64,000 bases of DNA, taken from NCBI RefSeq assembly GCF_003114835.2, contig NZ_AP025028.1:2012001-2076000 (forward strand). The letters are read 5' to 3'. The position numbers were made by a program, and so were the translations under genes. Within the stretch, counting starts at the first letter, position 1. Every line of letters starts with the position of its first letter. The notes beneath the pieces are model-generated. The model ran no database searches and was not told the origin of the DNA. It saw only the letters and a list, made by a program, of their open reading frames with translations. The stretch is from Leptospira kobayashii (GTDB lineage: Bacteria > Spirochaetota > Leptospiria > Leptospirales > Leptospiraceae). Shown here piece after piece: positions 28,083 through 36,268 of the stretch.

Positions 28083-30047
28083 TTAAATTGGGTTTCCTTT
28101 GGGGAGGATGTCGTCATCATCATGATCGACATGTTCTAACTCATCAAGGTCTTCGTCTAAAGGATCGGAATCTTCTGAAGAGGAAGAAGTAGGCGGCACA
28201 GAAGCAACAGCACCAGGATTAGATGGTACCGCAGACTCCGTTTGGCCTCCTGCCAGACTAGATTCTTCCAGTCCGGGATTTTCGGCTGCATTTTCCTGCA
28301 CTTCCATTCCGAAAGACTCTTTCATTTGTTCCGGAGTGAGCTCAACAAGACCACCGTATAAATCTCCCGATTCGATTCGATCAAACAAGGCCAATGCAAA
28401 ACAATATGCTTCCATTACACATTGTTTGATGGGTTTTTTGTTCAACCGTTTGCGGGATTCCATCGCATCAAAAGTGATCACGTCATTCATATTCACAACG
28501 ATCTCTTTTTTTGATTTCATATCTTTGATGAGGTCTAAAAGGATGTCCCTTGACTTTTGCGCAAATTCTTTGATTCCATTTCGAACTGTTCTGGATTGGC
28601 CGGTTCGTTTTTGCTCGATGGTCGTCAATTTTTTGGACGCCTCGATATAATTGGCACCGGGATTTGCCTTGTGTTTTTGCAATTCGCGAATCACATCAAG
28701 ATAAATTCGATACTGATCCGTAACCGGTCTAGTGGATTCGTAAATATCCAACATCTTTTGACGGTAATCTATTTTTACTCCGTTCAAGTGAACCAATTTC
28801 AAATCTATTTTTTTGGTTGTTAATACGAAAGAATACTCATCGTCAAATTCTCTGAAATAAAAATAGGAAAGTAGAACCTTATCCGAATCGGGAACAAATC
28901 CGAATTCATTTTTCGGATCGAATTTTTTTCGAAGTTTGGCTATGGAATACATTTGCATAAGCCGAAGCCCGTAAGCTTCTTCTTTGGAAAGAGAAACAGG
29001 TTCTTTTTCGTCTTCTTTGGCTTTTTCTTTCTCTTCTTCCTGCTTTTTGGCTTCCTCAGCTTTCGCCTTCGGATCTATTCCGCCGGGAACGTTTTCACCC
29101 GCCTTTCTTTGACCTGGTCTGTCTTCCGGAACAATTCCGAGCAATGACTCCATATAACGGGAAACAAGCGGAATGTTTTTGTTTTCCGCCCGAATCACTA
29201 CTAAGTATAACTTTTCAAAGAATGTATTGAATAATGTATCTATCTCTTGGGAGATTTTTCTTTTTTTGGAAGCATAAATCAATGCAGGTTTATTTTCAAT
29301 TTTCTGCATTTCATCATAGGCTTGTAAAAATGATTTTTTCAATGTCTCTTGATAAGGATAGAGAATGTACATCTTTTTGAAGAGATTATAGATCGGTGTT
29401 TTTACTCTTTCGATTGCAACGGGAGATTCGGGAGCAACTAGAATCGGCTCGGTAATGTCCGTCAACTCAGGACCATTATAAAGTTTCTGACACATCGCGA
29501 TCAGTTCCACAAGCAACGGATTGATCTTATCCAATTTCGCGGATAACCCTGGTGAGATGGAAGGATTTCCCAAAATCTCAGTAGCGCTGTAATTACACTC
29601 AATTAACGCCTGTTTGCCCTTAGTGCTAAACTCGTGCATAAAACCGGGAATCAAATCGCTGGAACCGAAAGCAGTGACCCTTCCCATCCAACATTTCAGT
29701 TTCACTGAAAATCGTGCGATAAAACTGGAAATTTCTTTCTCGTATTCAAGTTTAGGATCGACTGAAGGTTTGTTATCGCTACCACCCGAACCGGATTTGG
29801 AATCTCTTCCCGATCCGCCACCTGATCTGGATCTGGACTTTCCTTCATCACTGGAACCGCGTGAAACAGTACTTTGGCGGACTTTAGGCTCCGGACGATT
29901 GCGCTTGTTCTCTTCCTCTTTCGGATCAGGTTTCTCTTTTAAAACCTCACCCCCAGCGCTCACGAACTTGTTGAACATGTCCTTTCTGGCAGAGTCGTCC
30001 AGGCGATTTACGCCAATTGAGCGTTTTGTATTATCGAATTCTGGCAT
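28083..30047 (-). CDS. Large cytoplasmic protein of unknown function, partly disordered
   Basis: I do not recognise this 654-residue protein. It has no signal peptide or membrane helix. Residues about 40-100 are low-complexity (Lys/Glu/Pro, then Ser/Gly/Arg/Asp-rich), 100-320 are helical and ordered-looking, 325-355 form a Lys/Glu/Ala-rich charged helix, 360-575 are again ordered and helical, and the tail (580-654) is acidic and ends with a run of Asp. Such a layout is common for scaffold or structural proteins. Closest context: a nitrilase-like pseudoenzyme downstream and, divergently upstream, a MoxR ATPase with a VWA protein. Probably spirochaete- or Leptospira-restricted, which a database search would settle. 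Confidence 0.7.
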   Translation of the reverse strand: MPEFDNTKRSIGVNRLDDSARKDMFNKFVSAGGEVLKEKPDPKEEENKRNRPEPKVRQSTVSRGSSDEGKSRSRSGGGSGRDSKSGSGGSDNKPSVDPKLEYEKEISSFIARFSVKLKCWMGRVTAFGSSDLIPGFMHEFSTKGKQALIECNYSATEILGNPSISPGLSAKLDKINPLLVELIAMCQKLYNGPELTDITEPILVAPESPVAIERVKTPIYNLFKKMYILYPYQETLKKSFLQAYDEMQKIENKPALIYASKKRKISQEIDTLFNTFFEKLYLVVIRAENKNIPLVSRYMESLLGIVPEDRPGQRKAGENVPGGIDPKAKAEEAKKQEEEKEKAKEDEKEPVSLSKEEAYGLRLMQMYSIAKLRKKFDPKNEFGFVPDSDKVLLSYFYFREFDDEYSFVLTTKKIDLKLVHLNGVKIDYRQKMLDIYESTRPVTDQYRIYLDVIRELQKHKANPGANYIEASKKLTTIEQKRTGQSRTVRNGIKEFAQKSRDILLDLIKDMKSKKEIVVNMNDVITFDAMESRKRLNKKPIKQCVMEAYCFALALFDRIESGDLYGGLVELTPEQMKESFGMEVQENAAENPGLEESSLAGGQTESAVPSNPGAVASVPPTSSSSEDSDPLDEDLDELEHVDHDDDDILPKGNPI

Positions 30048-30199
30048 ACTTATAATTTCGAACCCTTTACTAGATTAGAGAATTCAATTTCTAACAAAAA
30101 GCAATTTTTAATGGATTAATCCCTAAATTCTGGATAAATGGAGACTAGTGGGCCTGCAAACCCGGCCCTGAACCAATCAAAATCGACAAGGCAGATGAA

Positions 30200-30991
30200 A
30201 TGGCTGATTATATTCTTTCTGATGAACTCAAAGAGGCGGTTTTAGTTGCAGAAATCACCCAAAGACCTCTTCTTTTAAAAGGAGAGCCGGGCACCGGAAA
30301 AACTCTTCTCGCGACTCATGTCGCCGAGTCCAAAAAATTACCTTTTTACAGATGGCATATCAAGTCGACAAGCCTTGCCAAAGAGGGACTCTATTTTTAT
30401 GACGCAGTCTCCCGATTGAATGATTCCCGTTTTTCCGACGAAGCTACAAAACTAAGGGTTAGGGAAGTGAAAAACTATATCCAACTGGGGGCCTTGGGAG
30501 AGGCATTTTCATTTCCTAAAAGATCCGTAGTGCTGATCGATGAGATCGATAAAGCGGATATTGAATTTCCGAACGATCTGCTTTTGGAGTTGGATAAGAT
30601 GGAATTTTTTATCCCTGAAACCAAAGAACATATAGTCGCAAAAGAAAGACCTCTTGTTATCATCACCTCCAATAACGAAAAGGAACTCCCCGATGCGTTC
30701 TTAAGAAGATGTATTTTTCATTATATAGAATTTCCGAATAGGGAAATCATGAAAGAGATAGTAAATTCCCATTTCCCAAAAATTGAAACCGAGTTCCTGG
30801 AGAAGGCGTTGGCAATGTTTTATTCCGTTCGAAGGATAGAAAGTTTGCGTAAAAAACCATCTACAAGCGAATTACTGGACTGGATTCAGGTATTACTCCA
30901 CTCGGGTGAAAAATTGGAATCCAATACTGTTATCCCTTTTGCAGGAACTTTATTCAAGTCGGAAGACGACTATCGGGTTCATTTAAACTAA
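30200..30991 (+). CDS. MoxR-type AAA+ ATPase
   Basis: A 263-residue AAA+ protein with Walker A GEPGTGKT near 30, Walker B VVLIDEIDKAD near 110, sensor-1 IITSNN and the PDAFLRRC segment holding the arginine finger. MoxR ATPases work with von Willebrand factor A proteins as chaperones that mature or insert metal cofactors or remodel complexes. The VWA partner follows three bases after the stop, so the pair is one operon. An AAGG ribosome site stands about eight bases before the ATG. The client protein is not evident. Confidence 0.88.
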   Translation: MADYILSDELKEAVLVAEITQRPLLLKGEPGTGKTLLATHVAESKKLPFYRWHIKSTSLAKEGLYFYDAVSRLNDSRFSDEATKLRVREVKNYIQLGALGEAFSFPKRSVVLIDEIDKADIEFPNDLLLELDKMEFFIPETKEHIVAKERPLVIITSNNEKELPDAFLRRCIFHYIEFPNREIMKEIVNSHFPKIETEFLEKALAMFYSVRRIESLRKKPSTSELLDWIQVLLHSGEKLESNTVIPFAGTLFKSEDDYRVHLN

Positions 30992-30994
30992 GTT

Positions 30995-32206
30995 ATGTTT
31001 TTAAATTTCTTCTATACTTTGAGAAATGAGTCGGTTGCTTGTTCCATCGGAGAGCTTCTGTCATTTCTCATGTCTTTGCAAAAGCTAACTGATCCTGCCG
31101 GATATATTTCCATGGAAACTCTTTACAGGGTAGGTCGTTTGAATTTTGCAAAAGATATAAAGTATTACGACGGTTATGATTTGGCATTTTCCAAAACTTT
31201 CGGGGGACTTTCCGAAACAAGGATTCCCTTTAGAGAATCACTTCTGGAATGGCTGGAAGAAAAAGCGGACAGAATTTTATCCTCGGAACAAAAAGATAAA
31301 GCCCCGAACATGTCCATCGAGCAGGTGTTAGAAGAATTAAAAAAAAGACTGGAAGAACAAAAAGGCCGCCATGACGGGGGAAACAAATGGGTGGGAACTT
31401 CCGGAACTTCTCCTTTCGGAAACTCAGGATTCAATCCGAACGGACTAAGTATCGGTGGGGATATGGAAGGAAAGGGTGCTCGCACAGGAATCAATCTTTG
31501 GACGGAAAGAAACTACCGGGCCTATAGGGAAGACGAAATTTTGGATACACGTTCCATCCAAATCGCTTTAAAAGAAATCAGAGTCCTGCAAAAAGAAGGC
31601 AGAAAAGAAATTAACATAGATAAGACGGTAAAAAGAACCTGTGAAAACGGGGGTGATATCGAAATCATCGAAGAAAGATCAAGAAAAAATGCATTGAGAT
31701 TGGTTTTGATCCTCGACATAGGAGGAAGTATGACCCCTCATTCCGATCGGGTGAGTAAACTCTTCAGTGCCAGTAGAAGTTTGTACCACTTCAAAGAAGT
31801 TCATAACTTTTTCTTTCACAATATCTTTCATGACCGCTTGTATGAAACGCACGAGTTTAGCAAAAGTATCACTCTGAAACATTTTGAAGAAAGGTTTCGC
31901 AAAAACACAAAACTCATATTTGTAGGAGATGCTTATATGGCTCCTTACGAACTGATGAGTGCTCCTTATAATCCGTATTCCTATCATAGAGAATCTCAGG
32001 AAGAGAAAAACAGAAAAAGAAAAAGCGGTCTTGATTCCTTGAAAGAGTTGATTGAAAAGTTCCCGGATTCCGTTTGGTTGAATCCGGAACCTAAGAAATT
32101 TTGGACGGCACCGACTATTCAGGCAATCGAAGATGTAGTGACAATGTATCCTCTCACCATAGATGGCATTCGCAAATCTGTCAGAAAATTATTGGGTAAA
32201 TCCTAA
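30995..32206 (+). CDS. VWA-domain protein, CoxE-like partner of MoxR
   Basis: A 403-residue soluble protein with a helical N-terminal part (1-110), a Gly/Asn/Ser-rich linker (about 125-165) and a C-terminal VWA domain (about 225-400). The metal-site motif reads LILDIGGSM, where D-x-S-G-S is usual: the first serine is glycine. The rest of the domain, including KLIFVGDAYMAPYEL, follows the CoxE-like subgroup, whose members pair with MoxR ATPases in cofactor insertion (for example in CO dehydrogenase maturation). No such metalloenzyme is encoded here. Co-transcribed with the ATPase gene. Confidence 0.8.
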   Translation: MFLNFFYTLRNESVACSIGELLSFLMSLQKLTDPAGYISMETLYRVGRLNFAKDIKYYDGYDLAFSKTFGGLSETRIPFRESLLEWLEEKADRILSSEQKDKAPNMSIEQVLEELKKRLEEQKGRHDGGNKWVGTSGTSPFGNSGFNPNGLSIGGDMEGKGARTGINLWTERNYRAYREDEILDTRSIQIALKEIRVLQKEGRKEINIDKTVKRTCENGGDIEIIEERSRKNALRLVLILDIGGSMTPHSDRVSKLFSASRSLYHFKEVHNFFFHNIFHDRLYETHEFSKSITLKHFEERFRKNTKLIFVGDAYMAPYELMSAPYNPYSYHRESQEEKNRKRKSGLDSLKELIEKFPDSVWLNPEPKKFWTAPTIQAIEDVVTMYPLTIDGIRKSVRKLLGKS

Positions 32207-32265
32207 CGAAGAAAGATCCTTTCTTTCAATTTGGCGATTATAAATGTCGTTAATAAAGATACGAT

Positions 32266-33612
32266 ATGGCATCATTTTTAAATTTTTCAAGTTTGGTCAT
32301 GTTTTTGATCAATTTTGCCACTCTCGTATTTTATTACTCATTTTATCGGTTTCATTTCTATCGTCATTCCGAATCTTATTTACATTATACTGCGATTGCA
32401 TTTTCCATTTTCAGCGTAGGCATCGCTCTAGCATTACAGTCATTAGTATTATCAATCAATCCTTATCCAGGACATGAATTTAAAGCGATTGTACTTTCCG
32501 GAGCAGTGGAAGAATTTGCCAAGCTACTCGGGATTTATCTTTTCTTTCGCAAAAACCAGGATGAATTTACCGTAACTGACGGTATTTTTTACGGATTGGT
32601 TTTAGGAGGAGGTTTCGGACTGCTCGAAAATATTCTCTACTTCATCGATTCGGGTCTTTGGTCTCAGGTGCTCAGATCCATTACGGCACTTCCCATTCAT
32701 ATGATCAACGGAGGTCTTATCGGTGCCTTTCTTATGATTTTCCTATTCTCCGGTAATAGAATCTATCGTTTCATAAGACTCTTTATCGGAATCGGTTTTT
32801 GTATTTTCATACACGCTCTTTATAATTATTCCTTATTTACCGATTCCGGTATCACATCGATTTTACCGTTTTGTATTTTGGTTTTGTTCTTCATATTAGA
32901 GGTAACAATTGCTAAATCAAGAATCTTGTTACCCGGCTCGGTTTTGAAACTCATGAATATGACAGTGGAAGACTATGAAATCTTGAGTAGGCATAACAGA
33001 CATGAGGGTTGGATTCAAAATGTCCAAAAACATATCCTGAATGAAAATATCAGTTTGTTCCAAATCCCGAACATCCGGGTCAATTTACTGACTGCTTTTT
33101 TTTTGGTTCCTTCCATTGTTTCCATTCTTGTGTTGATCTATCATCCGGAGTGGATCACCCGTACGTTTACAGATCTTGAAATCAAAGATTATTTCGCATT
33201 GTTTGTAATTTATCCGGCGGTCATCGGGATCATGTTTTTTTTCGGAGGGGTATTGAATCCTTATTTTTTCAGAGATAGGATGCTTGCGGTCCCATTGTTC
33301 GGATCAGTGGATTTGAAATGGGAAAACGATGAAGAAAACACTTCTCTGTTTTATATCTATTTAAACCAATTTTATGTCCCTGTTTCCAAAATCTACCCAC
33401 CTAATACAAGAGTGATATTCGATTTATGGGTAGGGGTGACTTGTTATAAAAATATAAAAGGCAGAATCATTTGGTCCAAAGAAAACATGGAAGGCAACTG
33501 CGGAGCTATGTGCGAATTGGATTCAATCGAATGGAAGTATTTGATACATTGGAACCTGATTCGTTCCCGCCAAAATCTAAAGAACCTATTTGTGAGGAAG
33601 AGTCAAAATTAA
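32266..33612 (+). CDS. PrsW-like membrane protease with C-terminal domain
   Basis: A 448-residue membrane protein. Residues about 10-225 hold seven or eight helices with the PrsW-type motifs: VEEFAKLLG (the EExxK site) near 84, GFGLLENILY (E-N) near 123, LPIHMINGG and FIHALYNYS (H and H-x-x-x-N). PrsW proteases cut membrane-bound anti-sigma factors. After a soluble stretch, two more helices (about 285-305 and 320-345) precede a C-terminal beta-rich domain (about 350-440) that could be PilZ-like but lacks a clear R-x-x-x-R motif. It follows the VWA gene by 59 bases. Its stop codon shares bases with that of the convergent gene (TTAA). Confidence 0.72.
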   Translation: MASFLNFSSLVMFLINFATLVFYYSFYRFHFYRHSESYLHYTAIAFSIFSVGIALALQSLVLSINPYPGHEFKAIVLSGAVEEFAKLLGIYLFFRKNQDEFTVTDGIFYGLVLGGGFGLLENILYFIDSGLWSQVLRSITALPIHMINGGLIGAFLMIFLFSGNRIYRFIRLFIGIGFCIFIHALYNYSLFTDSGITSILPFCILVLFFILEVTIAKSRILLPGSVLKLMNMTVEDYEILSRHNRHEGWIQNVQKHILNENISLFQIPNIRVNLLTAFFLVPSIVSILVLIYHPEWITRTFTDLEIKDYFALFVIYPAVIGIMFFFGGVLNPYFFRDRMLAVPLFGSVDLKWENDEENTSLFYIYLNQFYVPVSKIYPPNTRVIFDLWVGVTCYKNIKGRIIWSKENMEGNCGAMCELDSIEWKYLIHWNLIRSRQNLKNLFVRKSQN

Positions 33613-34673
33613 AATCTGGATTCTACTTCGAGAGTGTATTGGATTTGTTCTTTAGAGGCGGCTCCTCCATAACCCCTGTTTTGTGAAATGACTCCTGCTT
33701 TTGCGTCAGCCTTCAACCATACGGAACCGGTATTTCCGTCTTTGGATTCCACTTGTCCGATATAAAAATTATCAAATAAAGAATAAGCGAGAACAGCCAC
33801 TAGTATCCCGCTGTACATTTGAAATCTTTGATTGTGAAAATCATATCTATCAGTTGAGAGGACATTACTCACGACATACACTCTACCGTCGGAACCGGGA
33901 ATAAATTCCTGGCTTCCATTGATAGCCTGGACAGATTGATTGTATTCATAAATCATTCCCAAGGCGGATAGTGCTGCCGTTCCGAAAATCAAAGTGGATT
34001 TGCCGTATTTTTTTTCCGTAAAAGGTTTGTACCCCGGAATCAGCTTCACCGAATTGGTGGTTAAAAATTCCTTCACCTTGTTTTTTTTAGGAATGGAAAA
34101 AGTTTCAAAATTTTCCAATTCGACAATCACTGTCTTTTTGTCTTTCTCGTTTGATATCAATTCCAATCGATTTTCTTTAAAGGATTTCAAGCCGGCAAAC
34201 CCGCTGAAGTTTTTGGATTTCCAGAATCCGGATGTACCCTGTTCCAAAAACCTGATGATCTCTTGGCCCGGAACATTTCTGATATTCAATGATTCAATCA
34301 AAGGAACCGGAAGTGATTCCAATTGAAGAGGGCTTTCCTGGTAGGAGAAGGAAATTTTTTCGGAATTTAATTTATGAAGAAATAGGTCGCATCTTTCCTT
34401 TCCCCATGGCTTTGTTTCCATACAGAAAGGAATTCCGTCATAGCCGACTTCCACTCCAATGACTTCCTGAAGAGGATATTTACTTACTTTGCCTTCTTCT
34501 TGCCATTCCAACTGAGTAGTTGTAACAGTGAGCACACGTCCGTTTCTTATCTCACCTGATTTCAGCTTCAATTTATCAGCGAAAGAAGGTAAAACCGATA
34601 AAAGAAAAAGAAGAGAGAATACTATACCCTTGTTGTTTTTTCGGGAAGAATGAATGTTCGGAATGCCTGTCAA
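33609..34673 (-). CDS. Exported protein with LSm-like N-terminal segment, unknown function
   Basis: A 354-residue protein with an N-terminal signal/anchor (about 17-33, ending PSFA) and then DKLKLKSGEIRNGRVLTV and KYPLQEVIGVEV, a short beta-barrel pattern like LSm domains (L-x-x-G-x-x-x-x-G-x-V...). The middle is beta-rich; near 230-250 and 285-310 there are two hydrophobic segments (LIFGTAALSALGMIYEY, YSGILVAVLAYSLFDNFYIG), as in leptospiral proteins with a C-terminal paired membrane segment. No function is recognised. A very similar LSm-like segment occurs in the TPR protein encoded at 36265. Divergent from the HAMP-PP2C gene. Confidence 0.6.
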   Translation of the reverse strand: MTGIPNIHSSRKNNKGIVFSLLFLLSVLPSFADKLKLKSGEIRNGRVLTVTTTQLEWQEEGKVSKYPLQEVIGVEVGYDGIPFCMETKPWGKERCDLFLHKLNSEKISFSYQESPLQLESLPVPLIESLNIRNVPGQEIIRFLEQGTSGFWKSKNFSGFAGLKSFKENRLELISNEKDKKTVIVELENFETFSIPKKNKVKEFLTTNSVKLIPGYKPFTEKKYGKSTLIFGTAALSALGMIYEYNQSVQAINGSQEFIPGSDGRVYVVSNVLSTDRYDFHNQRFQMYSGILVAVLAYSLFDNFYIGQVESKDGNTGSVWLKADAKAGVISQNRGYGGAASKEQIQYTLEVESRF

Positions 34674-34694
34674 AGTTGCTTTTCTCTATTTTAT

Positions 34695-34710
34695 GATAGA
34701 TTTATCTATC
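34695..34710. promoter_or_regulatory. Palindromic operator candidate between divergent genes
   Basis: GATAGAT and ATCTATC form 7-base inverted repeats separated by two bases, in the 65-base gap between the divergent starts of the LSm-like exported protein and the HAMP-PP2C phosphatase. The size suits a dimeric repressor site. Symmetry is seen; binding is inferred. Confidence 0.35.
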
Positions 34711-34738
34711 TGAATTATCGACAATATCAATAGCCGCC

Positions 34739-36268
34739 GTGACGAAAAGTAAAATCAAAACTACGAATTCTCTCCGATTTAAAATCGGTCTATTCTATTC
34801 ACTTTTAGCCCTTCTCAATATCATTTTTTTCACAGTGATGATATTCGAAAACCAATCTGATTTGCTTTTGAAAAATTTCCAATTTCAGTCTGAAAATTTG
34901 GCAAATACGATACTCGCCGATCTGCAAAATATCGGAATTACAGAAGAAAGAGACGAAGTATTTGAAGTTTTTCGTAAAACTTTAAAGTTATACGATATAG
35001 AAAAATTCCTTATTTTCCAGCAAGACGGTAGGGTATGGCTGCAGGAACCTTTTTCAAACGAATCAACTTCACAGGTGTCGGAATTCTTACTTCGGAAATC
35101 TAAAGAAGTGTCGGCAGACAAAGACGGAAGTTTGTTTAAATCACGATACAATTTGGATTTAAATGAGAAGGATTTCACCGTTGACTTTTTACTTCCCATC
35201 CATTCCAAAACCGGGGAAGAGATTTTCCTATTCACACATTTCAATATTGCTTCCATCCAGGAAAGATTGAAACAGCTCTACATCCAAGTGGCCTACGCGG
35301 TTGTCTGGGGTGTGGTATTCCATTTGATCTTTGCCATATTGGTCTATCGTGCGATTTTCAGAAGGGTGGATATCCTGGATTCCGCTTCTAAAAAAATGGC
35401 GATGGGAGAGTTGAAAACCAGGATAGAATGGAATTTTAAAAACGAAGACGAGTTGGACAATTTGGGCCGTTCCTTCAACGGAATGGCGGAAGAAATCGAA
35501 ACCAAGGTCAATACGATTACCAAACTGAACGATGAAATCGGCCAGGAGCTTCAGATCGGAAAAGAAGTTCAGGAACTGTTTTTACCGTCTAACAAAAAAT
35601 ACAAAAAGTTCAAAATCGGAAAACTTTACAGACCGATGCGCGAAGTATCGGGAGATATTTATCAATACTTTCATTTTGAAGAAGAAAAAGATAGTAGCGA
35701 ATCCTATTGTTTTTTTCTAGCTGATGCTTCCGGACACGGGGTTTCCGCTGCATTAGTAACAGTTGTTATGGCGATGTCGCTTCAATCCATTGTTAAGGAA
35801 AATCATTCTCCCATACATGCGATCAATAGTCTGGGCGAGGTCATCGCAAACAGACTGCAGGCGTCTTTCTTTGCGACGGGAGTATTTGTGGTTTTTAACG
35901 AACCGGGCAAAGTGAAATTTGTAAATGCCGGTCACAATGCTCCTTTTATCATCAGACCATCAACCAAAGAAGTCAGGTACATCGACAGTTCCGGACCTCC
36001 GTTGGGAATGGGAGACGATATCCAATACTCTTTGGATGAGTTTTCGGTCGAGCCCGGAGACAAAATCATACTTTATACCGACGGTGTGGTCGAAACTCCG
36101 GTCAAAGAAGGCGGACTTTTCGGTTTGGAAAGATTCGTTGAAATCGTCTTAAATCATATAGACGATTCCAATTCGGAGATTGTGGAAAAAGCGATGGAAG
36201 AATTGGAGCTGGCTCACGAAGAATACAAAGACGACGTGACTATGATTATCATTGAAGTACCGGAATGA
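34739..36268 (+). CDS. HAMP-PP2C (RsbU-type) membrane phosphatase
   Basis: A 509-residue sensor phosphatase. One membrane helix at about 14-36, a periplasmic sensor of about 140 residues, a second helix at about 185-205, a HAMP linker (about 205-265) and a SpoIIE/PP2C catalytic domain (about 285-507). Metal-binding acidic residues are in EVSGDIYQ and DASGHGVSAALV; GHNAP and ILYTDGVVE follow as expected. Output is likely dephosphorylation of a STAS-domain protein; one is encoded nearby at 37858. Start is GTG with no strong ribosome site. The stop overlaps the TPR gene by four bases, so both are made together. Confidence 0.88.
   Translation: MTKSKIKTTNSLRFKIGLFYSLLALLNIIFFTVMIFENQSDLLLKNFQFQSENLANTILADLQNIGITEERDEVFEVFRKTLKLYDIEKFLIFQQDGRVWLQEPFSNESTSQVSEFLLRKSKEVSADKDGSLFKSRYNLDLNEKDFTVDFLLPIHSKTGEEIFLFTHFNIASIQERLKQLYIQVAYAVVWGVVFHLIFAILVYRAIFRRVDILDSASKKMAMGELKTRIEWNFKNEDELDNLGRSFNGMAEEIETKVNTITKLNDEIGQELQIGKEVQELFLPSNKKYKKFKIGKLYRPMREVSGDIYQYFHFEEEKDSSESYCFFLADASGHGVSAALVTVVMAMSLQSIVKENHSPIHAINSLGEVIANRLQASFFATGVFVVFNEPGKVKFVNAGHNAPFIIRPSTKEVRYIDSSGPPLGMGDDIQYSLDEFSVEPGDKIILYTDGVVETPVKEGGLFGLERFVEIVLNHIDDSNSEIVEKAMEELELAHEEYKDDVTMIIIEVPE

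Noticed and set aside
29614..30078. 154-codon forward frame opposite the start of the large unknown gene
   Set aside because: Pro/Ser/Leu-rich low-complexity antisense of the Gly/Ser/Arg/Asp region; no start signal.
30140..30175. GGGCCTGC/GCCCTG-type pairing before the MoxR gene
   Set aside because: Only four or five contiguous pairs form; no riboswitch or tRNA-like structure could be drawn.
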